Shown here in pieces: positions 26,335 through 35,425 of a DNA stretch of 64,000 nucleotides. The DNA is from JAOARY01 sp045345765 (GTDB lineage: Bacteria > Bacillota > Clostridia > Peptostreptococcales > Peptostreptococcaceae): contig CP148265.1 in NCBI GenBank assembly GCA_045345765.1, positions 620,001 to 684,000 of the forward strand, written 5' to 3'. Under the pieces are notes generated by a model. That model searched no databases and was not told where the DNA came from. It saw nothing but the letters and a program-made list of their open reading frames with translations. Made by a program: the position numbers and the translations under genes. Each line of letters opens with the position of its first letter. Position 1 is the stretch's first letter.

Positions 26335-26943
26335 CTAATCATTTTCAATTTCATAGCCATGTTCATTAAATGATTTAACTATTTCTTCCCAAGTTTCTTC
26401 TATACCAGTCTTTTTTAAAGAAGATATAGGTATAATAACTTCGTCTTTTAAGTCCAATTTTGTTCTAATCATTTTAAAATGCTTTTGATATTTTCCTCTT
26501 GAAATCTTATCTGCTTTTGTAGCAATAATTACACATTTATAACCAAAATGCTTAATCCAGTCATACATGATTTTATCATCTTCTTTTGGTTCATGTCTTA
26601 TATCTACAAGTAACATAATTGCACAAAGAGGATTTCTATTTTGCAAATATTTTTCCATTATACTTCCCCAAGATGCTCTTTCCTGTTTAGATACTTTTGC
26701 ATATCCATAACCAGGTAAGTCAACTAAGAAAAATTCTTCATTTATTGTATAAAAATTTATAGTTCTAGTTTTCCCAGGATTTTGACTAACCCTTGCAAAT
26801 TTCTTTCTATTCAATAATGAATTTATAAGTGAAGATTTTCCAACATTGGATCTACCAGCTAATGCAATTTCAGGTAATCCATCAACTGGATATTGACTTT
26901 CATTCACCGCACTTAAATCCATACTAAGCTTTCTTATTTTCAT
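26335..26943 (-). CDS. ysxC: Ribosome biogenesis GTP-binding protein YsxC/EngB
   Basis: A GTPase of about 202 residues required for late assembly of the large ribosomal subunit in bacilli. G1 is GRSNVGKSS, G3 DLPGYGYA, G4 TKAD and G5 SSLKKTG. The ATG at 26943 lies after GAGGAGG; the in-frame codon 24 bases earlier lacks this. The gene overlaps the end of lon by 20 bases, the classic lon-ysxC pair of Firmicutes. Confidence 0.96.
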   Translation of the reverse strand: MKIRKLSMDLSAVNESQYPVDGLPEIALAGRSNVGKSSLINSLLNRKKFARVSQNPGKTRTINFYTINEEFFLVDLPGYGYAKVSKQERASWGSIMEKYLQNRNPLCAIMLLVDIRHEPKEDDKIMYDWIKHFGYKCVIIATKADKISRGKYQKHFKMIRTKLDLKDEVIIPISSLKKTGIEETWEEIVKSFNEHGYEIEND

Positions 26944-29278
26944 TTTCTTCCTCCTCAACAAGTGCATGCTTCAAAACTTCATCCATATGAGATACAGGCA
27001 CAAGTTCTATATTCTTCTTAACAGAAGCAGGTATATCATCTATATCCTTTTCATTTTCTATAGGAAGAAGCACTTTTTTAATCCCAGCTCTATTTGCTGC
27101 TAATACCTTTTCTTTAAGTCCACCAATAGGAAGGACTCTTCCTCTAAGAGTTATTTCACCAGTCATTGCAACATCTCTTCTTACAGGTTTATTACAAAGA
27201 GCAGATATAAGTGCTGTTGCCATAGTAATACCAGCAGAAGGGCCATCTTTTGGTACTGCACCTTCAGGAATATGAATATGAATGTCTAAATTTTTATGAA
27301 AATCTTTATCAATTTCAAATTCATCAATTCTCGATCTTATATAAGATATTCCCGCTTTAGCTGATTCTTTCATTACATCACCTAATTTACCTGTTAACTG
27401 AATTTTTCCACTACCTTTCATCAAATTAACTTCTATAGATAATGTATCCCCTCCAACAGGAGTCCAAGCCAAACCTCTTACTATACCTATTTCTGCTTTT
27501 TCATTTATTTTTTCATATTTATAAATCTGCTTACCAAGATATTTTTCTACATTAGATTTCGTTATTCTTATAGAATTCAATTTGTCATTATCTACTAATT
27601 TTTTTGCAGCTTTTCTACAAATTTTCCCCATAACTCTTTCTAATTCTCTTACACCAGATTCTCTTGTATATTTATTTATAATATCTAAAAGAGTATTATC
27701 TGATATTTTTATAAAACCATCTAAAAGACCATTTTCTTTTTCTTGTTTCTTAAGTAAATATCTTTTAGAAATTTGAAGTTTTTCTATGTCTGTATAACCA
27801 GACACTTCTATGATTTCCATTCTATCTCTTAAAGGTCTTGGTATTGTTGATAAACTATTTGCAGTTGTTAAAAATAATACTTTTGATAAATCAAATTCAA
27901 TTTCCATATAATGATCTAAAAATGTACTATTTTGCTCTGGATCTAAAACCTCTAACATAGCAGCTGCTGGATCTCCTTTAAAATCTGAGGCCATTTTATC
28001 TATTTCGTCAAATAATATAACTGGATTTTTTACCTTTGCTTGCTTTAGTGCATTTATTATTCTTCCAGGCATTGCTCCAACATACGTTCTTCTATGTCCC
28101 CTTATCTCAGATTCATCCCTTACTCCACCTAAAGATATTCTTACAAATTCCCTATTTAAAGATTTTGCGATTGACGAAGCTATAGAGGTCTTTCCTACAC
28201 CAGGAGGTCCAACCAGACAAATAATAGGGCCTTTCATTGATTTTGAAAGTTTTTTAACTGCTAAATACTCTATTATTCTTTCTTTTACCTTATCTATTCC
28301 ATAATGTTCTTCATCAAGTATTTTTTTAGTCTTCTTTACATCTATATTATCTTTACTTTCCTTATTCCATGGAAGCGAAAAGAAATTATCTATATAGTTT
28401 CTTATAACACCTGATTCTGATGTAGATGGATTTAATCTTGATAATCTATTTAACTCTTTATCTATTTTTTCTTTTATTGATTTCTTTATTTTTAATTTCT
28501 TTAATTTTTTTCTAAATTCATCAATTTCGCTGTTTTGGTCAAAATCCTCACCAAGTTCTTTTCTTATCGCTTTTAATTGTTCTCTTAAGTAATATTCCTT
28601 TTGAACCCTATTCATTTCTTTACGAATTCTTATACTTATTTTTCTTTCGATTTTTAATACTTCTATTTCCTCAAGTAACATCTTATATATAGATTCAAGT
28701 CTCTCTTTTGGATCTATAATTTCAAGATATTCTTGTTTAAAATGTCCTTTTAATTGTATTGATGGTATTAATAAATCACCAAAAACATTACAATCATCTA
28801 TTTCTTCTAATGTTGTTATTATTTCAGGAGAAATTCTATTTCCCATATTAATATATTCAATAAATGCATCCATCGTTTTTCTAAGCAATGCCTTTTCTTC
28901 TAAATCAGCTTTATTATTTTCCTTATATATAACTTCTTCTATATTAGCTTCAAAATAAGAGTTCAAATCCTCAATAGACTCAAGCTTAGCTCTATTTACT
29001 CCTTCTAATAAAGCTCTTACACCTTCACCAGGCAATTTTACCATTTGATTTATTTTACAAACTGTTCCTACTTTATAAAAATCTTCTTCCGTAAGAATCT
29101 CTATATTTGAATCCTTTTGTGCCACAACAAGTATTTTTTGATCTTCCATCATCGCTTTTTCAAGCGCATTTATAGACTTTTCTTTTACTATATCAAAATT
29201 AAGTACCATGTGGGGAAATACAGGACCCCCCTTAGCAGCTATCATTGGGAGAGTGTACTTTTTAGTTTCAAATTCCAT
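26924..29278 (-). CDS. lon: ATP-dependent protease Lon (LonA)
   Basis: A 784-residue cytoplasmic AAA+ serine protease. The N-terminal substrate-binding domain spans about 8-200 and is followed by a coiled coil. The AAA+ module contains the Walker A motif GPPGVGKTSIAS (near 355) and Walker B (VILFDEID). The C-terminal protease has the catalytic Ser in PKDGPSAGITMAT and the Lys in GGLKEKVLAA. The ATG is preceded by AAAGGAGATG. In many clostridia lonB and clpX lie directly upstream; here the chrA pair on the opposite strand separates lon from clpX and no lonB is present. Confidence 0.97.
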   Translation of the reverse strand: MEFETKKYTLPMIAAKGGPVFPHMVLNFDIVKEKSINALEKAMMEDQKILVVAQKDSNIEILTEEDFYKVGTVCKINQMVKLPGEGVRALLEGVNRAKLESIEDLNSYFEANIEEVIYKENNKADLEEKALLRKTMDAFIEYINMGNRISPEIITTLEEIDDCNVFGDLLIPSIQLKGHFKQEYLEIIDPKERLESIYKMLLEEIEVLKIERKISIRIRKEMNRVQKEYYLREQLKAIRKELGEDFDQNSEIDEFRKKLKKLKIKKSIKEKIDKELNRLSRLNPSTSESGVIRNYIDNFFSLPWNKESKDNIDVKKTKKILDEEHYGIDKVKERIIEYLAVKKLSKSMKGPIICLVGPPGVGKTSIASSIAKSLNREFVRISLGGVRDESEIRGHRRTYVGAMPGRIINALKQAKVKNPVILFDEIDKMASDFKGDPAAAMLEVLDPEQNSTFLDHYMEIEFDLSKVLFLTTANSLSTIPRPLRDRMEIIEVSGYTDIEKLQISKRYLLKKQEKENGLLDGFIKISDNTLLDIINKYTRESGVRELERVMGKICRKAAKKLVDNDKLNSIRITKSNVEKYLGKQIYKYEKINEKAEIGIVRGLAWTPVGGDTLSIEVNLMKGSGKIQLTGKLGDVMKESAKAGISYIRSRIDEFEIDKDFHKNLDIHIHIPEGAVPKDGPSAGITMATALISALCNKPVRRDVAMTGEITLRGRVLPIGGLKEKVLAANRAGIKKVLLPIENEKDIDDIPASVKKNIELVPVSHMDEVLKHALVEEEENENKKA

Positions 29279-29559
29279 ATTTTCATCTCCTTTATTGCTT
29301 AATATTATTTATATAAATCTAAAAAATGTATTCTAAATTTTTGTTTTTATCTGATAAAGAAACACTTATTTAATATATTATATAAAATTTCACCTATTGT
29401 TTAATATTTAATCAAAATAATTTATTAAATTGATTTTTACTAAATATCTATATTATTATATATTTAGATTGTTTTTTTTTCAACTTGATTATAATGAATA
29501 TAATTATAATTGACTATTTCTTAATTAAAAAAGCAAAATAATATACTCGAGGTGATTCA

Positions 29560-30075
29560 ATGCTTAAACTTTTTTTCATATTTTTAAAAATAGGTGCTTT
29601 TACATTTGGTGGTGGTTATGCAATGATACCACTTATAGAAAAAGAACTTATTGATAATGAACAAATCTTAAAAAAAGAAGAATTTTTAGATTATATATCT
29701 ATAGCTCAAAGTTTTCCTGGTGCAATTGCAATTAATCTATCGTTATTAATTGGATATAAATTATATAAATTAAAAGGAAGTTTATTACTTGCATTTGCAG
29801 TCTTATTTCCTTCTTTCATATCTATAATTTTTATATCATTGCTCTACAACACTGATACACTAGGAGGTTATGTAAAAGATTTCCTATTTGGTGTTCGTCC
29901 TGTTGTTTGCGCTCTTTTATTATACAGTTCTTTTAATTTATTTAAAAGGATAGAAAAGAAAAAAGTAAATTATTTATATTTCTTATCTGCTTTTGTCTTA
30001 GTTTTCTTTTTTAAATTAAATCCTATTATATTACTTTTACTTGGGGGGATTTCATCGTTATGGATAGCATTTTAA
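29560..30075 (+). CDS. chrA: Chromate transporter family half-protein (ChrA N-half type)
   Basis: A 171-residue membrane protein of the short CHR family. The signature FGGGYAMIPLIEKEL near residue 19 and AQSFPGAIAINLSLLIGYK near 50 are typical. About five helices are predicted. Short CHR proteins work as pairs encoded by neighbouring genes. The ATG follows GAGGTG. Together with the next gene it is the only plus-strand transcription in the window, inserted between clpX and lon. Confidence 0.9.
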   Translation: MLKLFFIFLKIGAFTFGGGYAMIPLIEKELIDNEQILKKEEFLDYISIAQSFPGAIAINLSLLIGYKLYKLKGSLLLAFAVLFPSFISIIFISLLYNTDTLGGYVKDFLFGVRPVVCALLLYSSFNLFKRIEKKKVNYLYFLSAFVLVFFFKLNPIILLLLGGISSLWIAF

Positions 30076-30602
30076 TACTTTTTAAACTTTTTATTTCATT
30101 TTTTAAAATTGGAATGTTTAGTATTGGTGGTGGTATGGCAATGCTTCCACTTATCGAAAAAGAACTTATTTTAAAAAATAAATTTATAGACTATAATCAA
30201 TTTTTAGACTTACTTTCAATATCACAAAGTTCACCAGGACCAATAGCTATCAATTCTGCTACATTTATCGGCTTTAAAGTTAATTTAATATATGGAAGTA
30301 TTATAGCTACTTTAGGTATTGTTTTACCTTCTGTAATATTTATAAATTTAATTTCTCCATATTTACAAAAATATTTTGATCATCCTAAAATGAAAAATTT
30401 ATTCAAATCACTTAGACCAATAACTATTGGCTTTATATTATCTGCTGCTATTTTAGTATCGCAAAAAACAATAATAGACATTAAATCAATAATTATTATT
30501 TTATTCTCTTTTTATTCACTTTTAAAATTCAAAATTCATCCTATAAAATTAATTTTATTCTTTGGTATTTTTGAAATAATAGTAAAAAGACTGCCTTTTT
30601 AA
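30060..30602 (+). CDS. chrA: Chromate transporter family half-protein (second subunit)
   Basis: A 180-residue paralogue of the preceding protein, with GGGMAMLPLIEKELI and SQSSPGPIAINSATFIGFK. It overlaps the first gene by 16 bases with its RBS (GGGGGG) inside that gene, so the two are translated together. The pair presumably forms a heterodimer with antiparallel topology. The substrate may be chromate or sulfate; this cannot be decided from sequence. The gene ends at a shared terminator facing clpX. Confidence 0.9.
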   Translation: MDSILILFKLFISFFKIGMFSIGGGMAMLPLIEKELILKNKFIDYNQFLDLLSISQSSPGPIAINSATFIGFKVNLIYGSIIATLGIVLPSVIFINLISPYLQKYFDHPKMKNLFKSLRPITIGFILSAAILVSQKTIIDIKSIIIILFSFYSLLKFKIHPIKLILFFGIFEIIVKRLPF

Positions 30603-30620
30603 AGACAGTCTCTTTTTTTA
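30585..30620. terminator. Bidirectional terminator between chrA and clpX
   Basis: The AGACTG/CAGTCT stem is flanked by an A-run before and a T-run after. It serves the convergent chrA pair and clpX, overlapping both 3' ends. Confidence 0.75.
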
Positions 30621-31901
30621 AGCACTTTCATCAGATGGTTCTTTTTCTTTATCAATTTCTATTTCATTATTTTTGTATATTATTATTGGTTCTGAATTAT
30701 TTTCGATTACATCTTTTGTAATTCTTACCTTTTCTATATTCTCATTAGATGGAATCTCAAACATAACATCCATCATCGCTTTTTCTAATATACTTCTAAG
30801 ACCTCTCGCCCCAGTCTTTCTCTCTATTGCCAATTTAGCAACATATAAAAATGCTTCTTTATCAAATTCTAATTCCACTTTATCAAGTTCAAATAATTTA
30901 TGATATTGTTTTGCAATAGCATTTTTAGGTTCTGTTAAAATAGTTACTAATGCATCTTCATCTAATAAATCTAATGTAACTACAACTGGTACTCTACCTA
31001 TAAATTCTGGTATAAGACCAAATTTCATCAAATCTTCTGGAGAAACATCATTTAGTATCTTTCCTAAATCAACTTCTGTCTTGCTCTCTATTTTAGCTCC
31101 AAAACCTATTGATTTTTCTCCAACTCTTTTTTGTATTATTTTTTCAATACCTGCAAAAGCTCCACCTACTATAAATAATATATTAGTAGTATCAATTTGT
31201 AAAAACTCTTGATGCGGATGTTTTCGCCCACCTTGAGGTGGCACATTAGCTGTTGTACCTTCTATAATTTTTAAAAGAGCCTGCTGAACACCTTCACCAC
31301 TAACATCTCTTGTTATGGATGGATTTTCAGATTTTCTAGCAACCTTATCAATCTCATCTATATAGATTATTCCTTTTTGAGCTTTTTCGATATCATAATC
31401 CGCTGCTTGAATAAGCTTTAATAATATATTTTCGACATCTTCACCAACATAACCAGCTTCAGTAAGAGATGTTGCATCTGCTATCGCAAATGGAACATTT
31501 AATATCTTTGCTAAAGTTTGTGCTAATAAAGTCTTTCCTGAACCTGTTGGTCCAAGCATTAATATATTACTCTTTTGTAATTCAATATCCATATCTTTTG
31601 AATTACTTTGATTATATATTCTCTTATAATGGTTATATACAGCAACTGCTAAAGTTCTTTTAGCACTTTCTTGTCCTATAACATAATCATCTAAAATATC
31701 TTTTATTTCCTTTGGTTTAGGAAGACCTGTAACTTCATTTTCTATTAAATCTTCAAATTCTTCCTTTATAATTTCTTGACACAATGTAACACATTCATCA
31801 CAAATATATACATTTGGACCTGCTACAAGTCTCTTTACTTGATCTTGACTCTTACCACAAAAAGAACATCTTAGATGCTTTTTATCATCAAATCTTGACA
31901 T
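30618..31901 (-). CDS. clpX: ATP-dependent Clp protease ATP-binding subunit ClpX
   Basis: A 427-residue AAA+ unfoldase. The N-terminal zinc-binding domain has CSFCGK and CDECVTLC. Walker A is GPTGSGKTLLAQ and Walker B IIYIDEIDKVA. The ClpP-docking IGF loop reads IGFGAKI. It unfolds tagged proteins and feeds them to ClpP. The ATG at 31901 lies five bases after AGAGGTG. It is 35 bp downstream of clpP, forming the clpP-clpX pair. Confidence 0.97.
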   Translation of the reverse strand: MSRFDDKKHLRCSFCGKSQDQVKRLVAGPNVYICDECVTLCQEIIKEEFEDLIENEVTGLPKPKEIKDILDDYVIGQESAKRTLAVAVYNHYKRIYNQSNSKDMDIELQKSNILMLGPTGSGKTLLAQTLAKILNVPFAIADATSLTEAGYVGEDVENILLKLIQAADYDIEKAQKGIIYIDEIDKVARKSENPSITRDVSGEGVQQALLKIIEGTTANVPPQGGRKHPHQEFLQIDTTNILFIVGGAFAGIEKIIQKRVGEKSIGFGAKIESKTEVDLGKILNDVSPEDLMKFGLIPEFIGRVPVVVTLDLLDEDALVTILTEPKNAIAKQYHKLFELDKVELEFDKEAFLYVAKLAIERKTGARGLRSILEKAMMDVMFEIPSNENIEKVRITKDVIENNSEPIIIYKNNEIEIDKEKEPSDESA

Positions 31902-31936
31902 CACTACACCTCTTCCTAAAATAAAAGGAATACTCC

Positions 31937-32518
31937 TTATCTTTGCGTTACAATCTCGTCTATTAAGCCATATTCTTTAGCTTCCTGTGCTGACATAAAA
32001 TTATCTCTTTCAGTATCTCTTTGTATTGTCTCTAATTCTTGGCCAGTATTTTCTGACATTATTTTATTTAGTTTTTCTTTCATTCTTATAATTCTTCTAG
32101 CATGAATTTCTATATCAGTTGCCTGACCTTGTGTTCCGCCTAATGGTTGATGTATCATTATTTCGCTGTTTGGTAATGCAAATCTTTTACCTTTAGCTCC
32201 TGAGTTTAATAAAAATGCTCCCATAGAAGCTGCCATCCCTATACATATAGTCGAAACATCTGGTTTTATATAATTCATAGTATCATATATCGCCATTCCA
32301 GCAGTAATGCTACCTCCTGGAGAATTTATATATAGATAAATATCTTTATCTGGGTCTTGAGATTCCAAAAATAACATTTGTGCAACAATTAAAGATGCAG
32401 TTGTATCATTTACTTGGTCACCTAAAAATATTATTCTATCCTTCAAAAGTCTTGAATATATATCGTAAGAACGCTCTCCTCTTCCAGTTTGTTCTACTAC
32501 TACAGGTACTAATGCCAT
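31937..32518 (-). CDS. clpP: ATP-dependent Clp protease proteolytic subunit ClpP
   Basis: A 193-residue serine peptidase subunit of the tetradecameric ClpP barrel. The catalytic Ser lies in CIGMAASMGAFLL and the His in EIMIHQPLGG, with the Asp downstream. GSITAGMAIYDTM is typical. The ATG follows AGGGAGGG. The 450-bp AT-rich gap upstream presumably holds its promoter; I found no CtsR-type operator. Confidence 0.97.
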   Translation of the reverse strand: MALVPVVVEQTGRGERSYDIYSRLLKDRIIFLGDQVNDTTASLIVAQMLFLESQDPDKDIYLYINSPGGSITAGMAIYDTMNYIKPDVSTICIGMAASMGAFLLNSGAKGKRFALPNSEIMIHQPLGGTQGQATDIEIHARRIIRMKEKLNKIMSENTGQELETIQRDTERDNFMSAQEAKEYGLIDEIVTQR

Positions 32519-32909
32519 TATAAACCCTCCCTATATCCTTAATTATTATAAAGTATATTACTATTTTTAATTTTATCCTACACTATAGATTTTATACCAC
32601 TTATCTTATAAATGAAACTGATTTATATTAAATTTAAATTACAATTTATTTATTTAAATTTAAATTTCAGTTCTATTAAAAAAAACAATTAAATATTATT
32701 TTTTCCAAAGCAATTATATTAATATTATAAAACATATTTTAAAAAAACTAAAGAAAATAATTATTTTTAATATAATTTCTAAATTTTTTATTTAAATATA
32801 TATTATAATTTTAAAATTTCATTATATAATTTAAATAATATATATGTTTTTTTATATATTTTAACAGAAAAAAATTAAAAGTCAAATTTTACTCAATTAT
32901 AATAAAAAA
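32519..32909. other. AT-rich intergenic region upstream of clpP
   Basis: About 390 bases with almost no G or C. It contains an imperfect inverted repeat near 32612-32672 (arms built around AAATTTAAAT and CTGA/CAG). No ORF, conserved RNA or heat-shock operator (CIRCE or CtsR box) was recognised. Confidence 0.5.
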
Positions 32910-32944
32910 AATTAAAAGACCACAATATTCTTGTGGTCTTTTTT
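32910..32944. terminator. Terminator of tig
   Basis: A perfect 12-bp stem, AAAAGACCACAA and its complement (32914-32925 with 32931-32942), with a five-base loop and U-tracts on both sides, lies just downstream of tig. Confidence 0.9.
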
Positions 32945-32967
32945 ATATTATAATAAATTAATATTTA

Positions 32968-34254
32968 TTAAGATAATTGTGCTGATTCAAATACTAAATC
33001 TATAGTTTTTCTTATAAGAAGACTATCTTTCATACCATCTTTATCAGTATCTTTTATAGTTTCTTTTAATTTATCTAATTCCATATTGTACATCTTAGAC
33101 ATCTCAACTAAATATTCTTCCATATCATTTTCGCTAACTTCTACATTTTCTTCTTTAGATATAGCTTCTAATACTAAATTAGTTTTTACTCTCTTTGATG
33201 CATCTTCGCTCATTTGCTCTTTTAACGCATCTATTGTTGAGTTTGTAAACTTTAAGTAATTATCTAAATCTAGACCTTGATATCTAAGTTGCATATCAAA
33301 ATCTCTTAACATTCCATTTACTTCTGTCTCAACCATTTCTTTTGGTATTTCAACTTCAGCATTTTCGCAAACTAAATCTATAACTTTATTTTTATCTTCT
33401 TTTTCTTCAGCTTTTTTAGCATCTTCTTCTAATTTAGTTTTTATATCATTTTTTAATTCTTCTAATGAATCAAATTCGCTTACATCTTTAGCAAATTCAT
33501 CATCTAATTCTGGCATTTCTTTGAATTTAATTTCATTTATCTTAACCTTAAATACAGCTTCTTTACCTTTTAAATTTTCTGCATGGTATTCTTCTGGGAA
33601 AGTTACATTAACTTCAACTTCTTCACCTGAATTTTTACCTATTAATTGTTCTTCAAATCCTGGTATAAAAGAGTTTGATCCTATTGTCAAATTATGATTT
33701 TCACCTTTTCCACCTTCAAAAGCCACACCATCAACAAATCCTTCAAAATCTATTACAGCTATATCATCAGTCTTTATAGCTCTATCTTCTACAGTTACCA
33801 ATCTAGAAGATTGCTCTTGCATTTTTTGTAGTTCTGCATTTATTTGCTCTTCTTTTACTTCTACTTTTGTTTTTTCAACTTTTAAACCTTTGTATTCTCC
33901 TAGTTTAACATCAGGCTTTACAACTACAGATATAGTAAGTTCTATATCTTTACCTTCTTCTAAACCTTTTACATCTTCTATAGCTGGTTGAGCTACTGGA
34001 TCTAAATTAAGAGCTTCTATAGACTTTTTATATACTGATGGGAATGATTCATTTATAGCTTCATCATAGAATATTTCTTTTCCATAATTAAGTTCTATTA
34101 TTTTCTTAGGAGCCTTCCCTTTTCTAAATCCAGGAATATTTATTTTCTTTCTTAATTTTTTATATGCTTTATCTACTCCTGCTTTGAATTCTGCTTCTTC
34201 AATATTCATAGTAAATTTAGCTACATTATTTTCAACATTTATAAGTTTGCTCAT
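32968..34254 (-). CDS. tig: Trigger factor
   Basis: A 428-residue ribosome-associated chaperone. The N-terminal ribosome-binding domain has the signature region INIPGFRKGKAPKKI near residue 37. The FKBP-type peptidyl-prolyl isomerase domain (about 155-240) and the C-terminal helical arms follow. The ATG is preceded by GGGAGG. It lies upstream of clpP-clpX, the usual arrangement for folding and degradation genes, but has its own strong terminator, so it is a separate unit here. Confidence 0.96.
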   Translation of the reverse strand: MSKLINVENNVAKFTMNIEEAEFKAGVDKAYKKLRKKINIPGFRKGKAPKKIIELNYGKEIFYDEAINESFPSVYKKSIEALNLDPVAQPAIEDVKGLEEGKDIELTISVVVKPDVKLGEYKGLKVEKTKVEVKEEQINAELQKMQEQSSRLVTVEDRAIKTDDIAVIDFEGFVDGVAFEGGKGENHNLTIGSNSFIPGFEEQLIGKNSGEEVEVNVTFPEEYHAENLKGKEAVFKVKINEIKFKEMPELDDEFAKDVSEFDSLEELKNDIKTKLEEDAKKAEEKEDKNKVIDLVCENAEVEIPKEMVETEVNGMLRDFDMQLRYQGLDLDNYLKFTNSTIDALKEQMSEDASKRVKTNLVLEAISKEENVEVSENDMEEYLVEMSKMYNMELDKLKETIKDTDKDGMKDSLLIRKTIDLVFESAQLS

Positions 34255-34357
34255 TTTATATTTCCTCCCTACTTATTTCGTATACACTATTATACCATTT
34301 TAATTCGCAACATTTAAATTATAACATAGAATGTCAAGAATTAAATAAGTATTTATA

Positions 34358-34882
34358 TCATTTTTTCTTTATAAGCTTACTTCTTTTTATATATCCACCT
34401 TTTAAATTTCTGATATCAGAGACTGTTGTAAATGCATTTTCATCAAAATCATTTATTAATTTATTTAATTTATAAAGTTCCTTCCTTGTTGATACTACTT
34501 TCAATATACTTATTTTTCCTTCTTTTCCTTCACCAGAAGTAGATGTAACTCCAAAATCATTATCTCTTAAATACATTGAAAATTTTCCTTCATCTTTTTT
34601 CGTTATTATTTGTGATAAAACACTTCCAATAGCCATTTTTTCTTCCAATATAACACCTAAATAATTCCCCGTTGCAAAACCAGCTGCATAAGCAATTACA
34701 TTTCCTATATTATCTAAGTTAGATAATACCTTTCCTATAGCCATAACATATAGTATGATTTCAAAAAAACCAATGAACGCTGCTGTAAATTTCTTTCCTC
34801 TTACAATCATTATAGTTCTTATCGTTGCCATACTCATATCTAAACTTCTAGCTGTAAATATAAATAAGTATGAAAAAAACAT
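34358..34882 (-). CDS. UPF0316 family membrane protein (DUF2179/DUF5698)
   Basis: A 174-residue protein with three N-terminal transmembrane helices (about 3-75), including the family pattern TIRTIMIVRGKKFTAAFIGFFE. A cytoplasmic DUF2179-type domain follows (about 95-165). The function of the family is unknown. GGGGGG precedes the ATG. It follows the phosphodiesterase gene by 63 bp and may belong to the same transcript as rph-rdgB. Confidence 0.88.
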   Translation of the reverse strand: MFFSYLFIFTARSLDMSMATIRTIMIVRGKKFTAAFIGFFEIILYVMAIGKVLSNLDNIGNVIAYAAGFATGNYLGVILEEKMAIGSVLSQIITKKDEGKFSMYLRDNDFGVTSTSGEGKEGKISILKVVSTRKELYKLNKLINDFDENAFTTVSDIRNLKGGYIKRSKLIKKK

Positions 34883-34945
34883 ACAGTCCCCCCCTTATAA
34901 AGATTCAATTTCTAATAATTTCAATATTCCACCATATTAATTTAT

Positions 34946-35425
34946 TTAATCAACTATCATGTGTTCTATACTAATTTTTGATTCTAAAATTTCTATTATA
35001 GCAAAGGATTTTTTACTACCACCTCTTGGTAGCGATATACTACCAGGATTTAATATATAAACATTATCTTTCTTTTCCAAAAAAGGTATGTGACTGTGTC
35101 CAAATATCACTACATCACAATTTAAATATTTTGCTTTATTAAAAAGTTCCCCGACTCCATATTTAACCAAATATTTGTGACCATGTGTTAAAAAAATCTT
35201 TTTATCTTCTATTTCAAAGACTAAATCTTCTTCAACATTTTCAAAATCACAATTTCCCTTTACAGCAATAATGTCAATATTGTATTTTTCATTTATATAT
35301 TTGCTATCCATAAAATTATCTCCAGTATGAAAGATTAAATCAATACCTTCATCTACGAGCTTTTGTAATGCCATATCTATATTTTTTTTATTTCTATGAC
35401 TATCACCTAAAACACCTATTTTCAT
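34946..35425 (-). CDS. YfcE/MJ0936-type metallophosphoesterase
   Basis: A 159-residue calcineurin-fold phosphodiesterase. The metal ligands are visible: GDSHRN, HTGDNFMD, GNCDF, THGHKY and GHSHIP. Homologues hydrolyse simple phosphodiesters; the natural substrate is not known. Its ATG overlaps the stop codon of the RNase PH-RdgB fusion (TAATG), so the two are translationally coupled. Confidence 0.92.
   Translation of the reverse strand: MKIGVLGDSHRNKKNIDMALQKLVDEGIDLIFHTGDNFMDSKYINEKYNIDIIAVKGNCDFENVEEDLVFEIEDKKIFLTHGHKYLVKYGVGELFNKAKYLNCDVVIFGHSHIPFLEKKDNVYILNPGSISLPRGGSKKSFAIIEILESKISIEHMIVD

Noticed and set aside
32519..32909. Non-coding RNA or heat-shock operator upstream of clpP
   Set aside because: Only AT-rich sequence with an imperfect inverted repeat was seen; no CIRCE or CtsR heptads.
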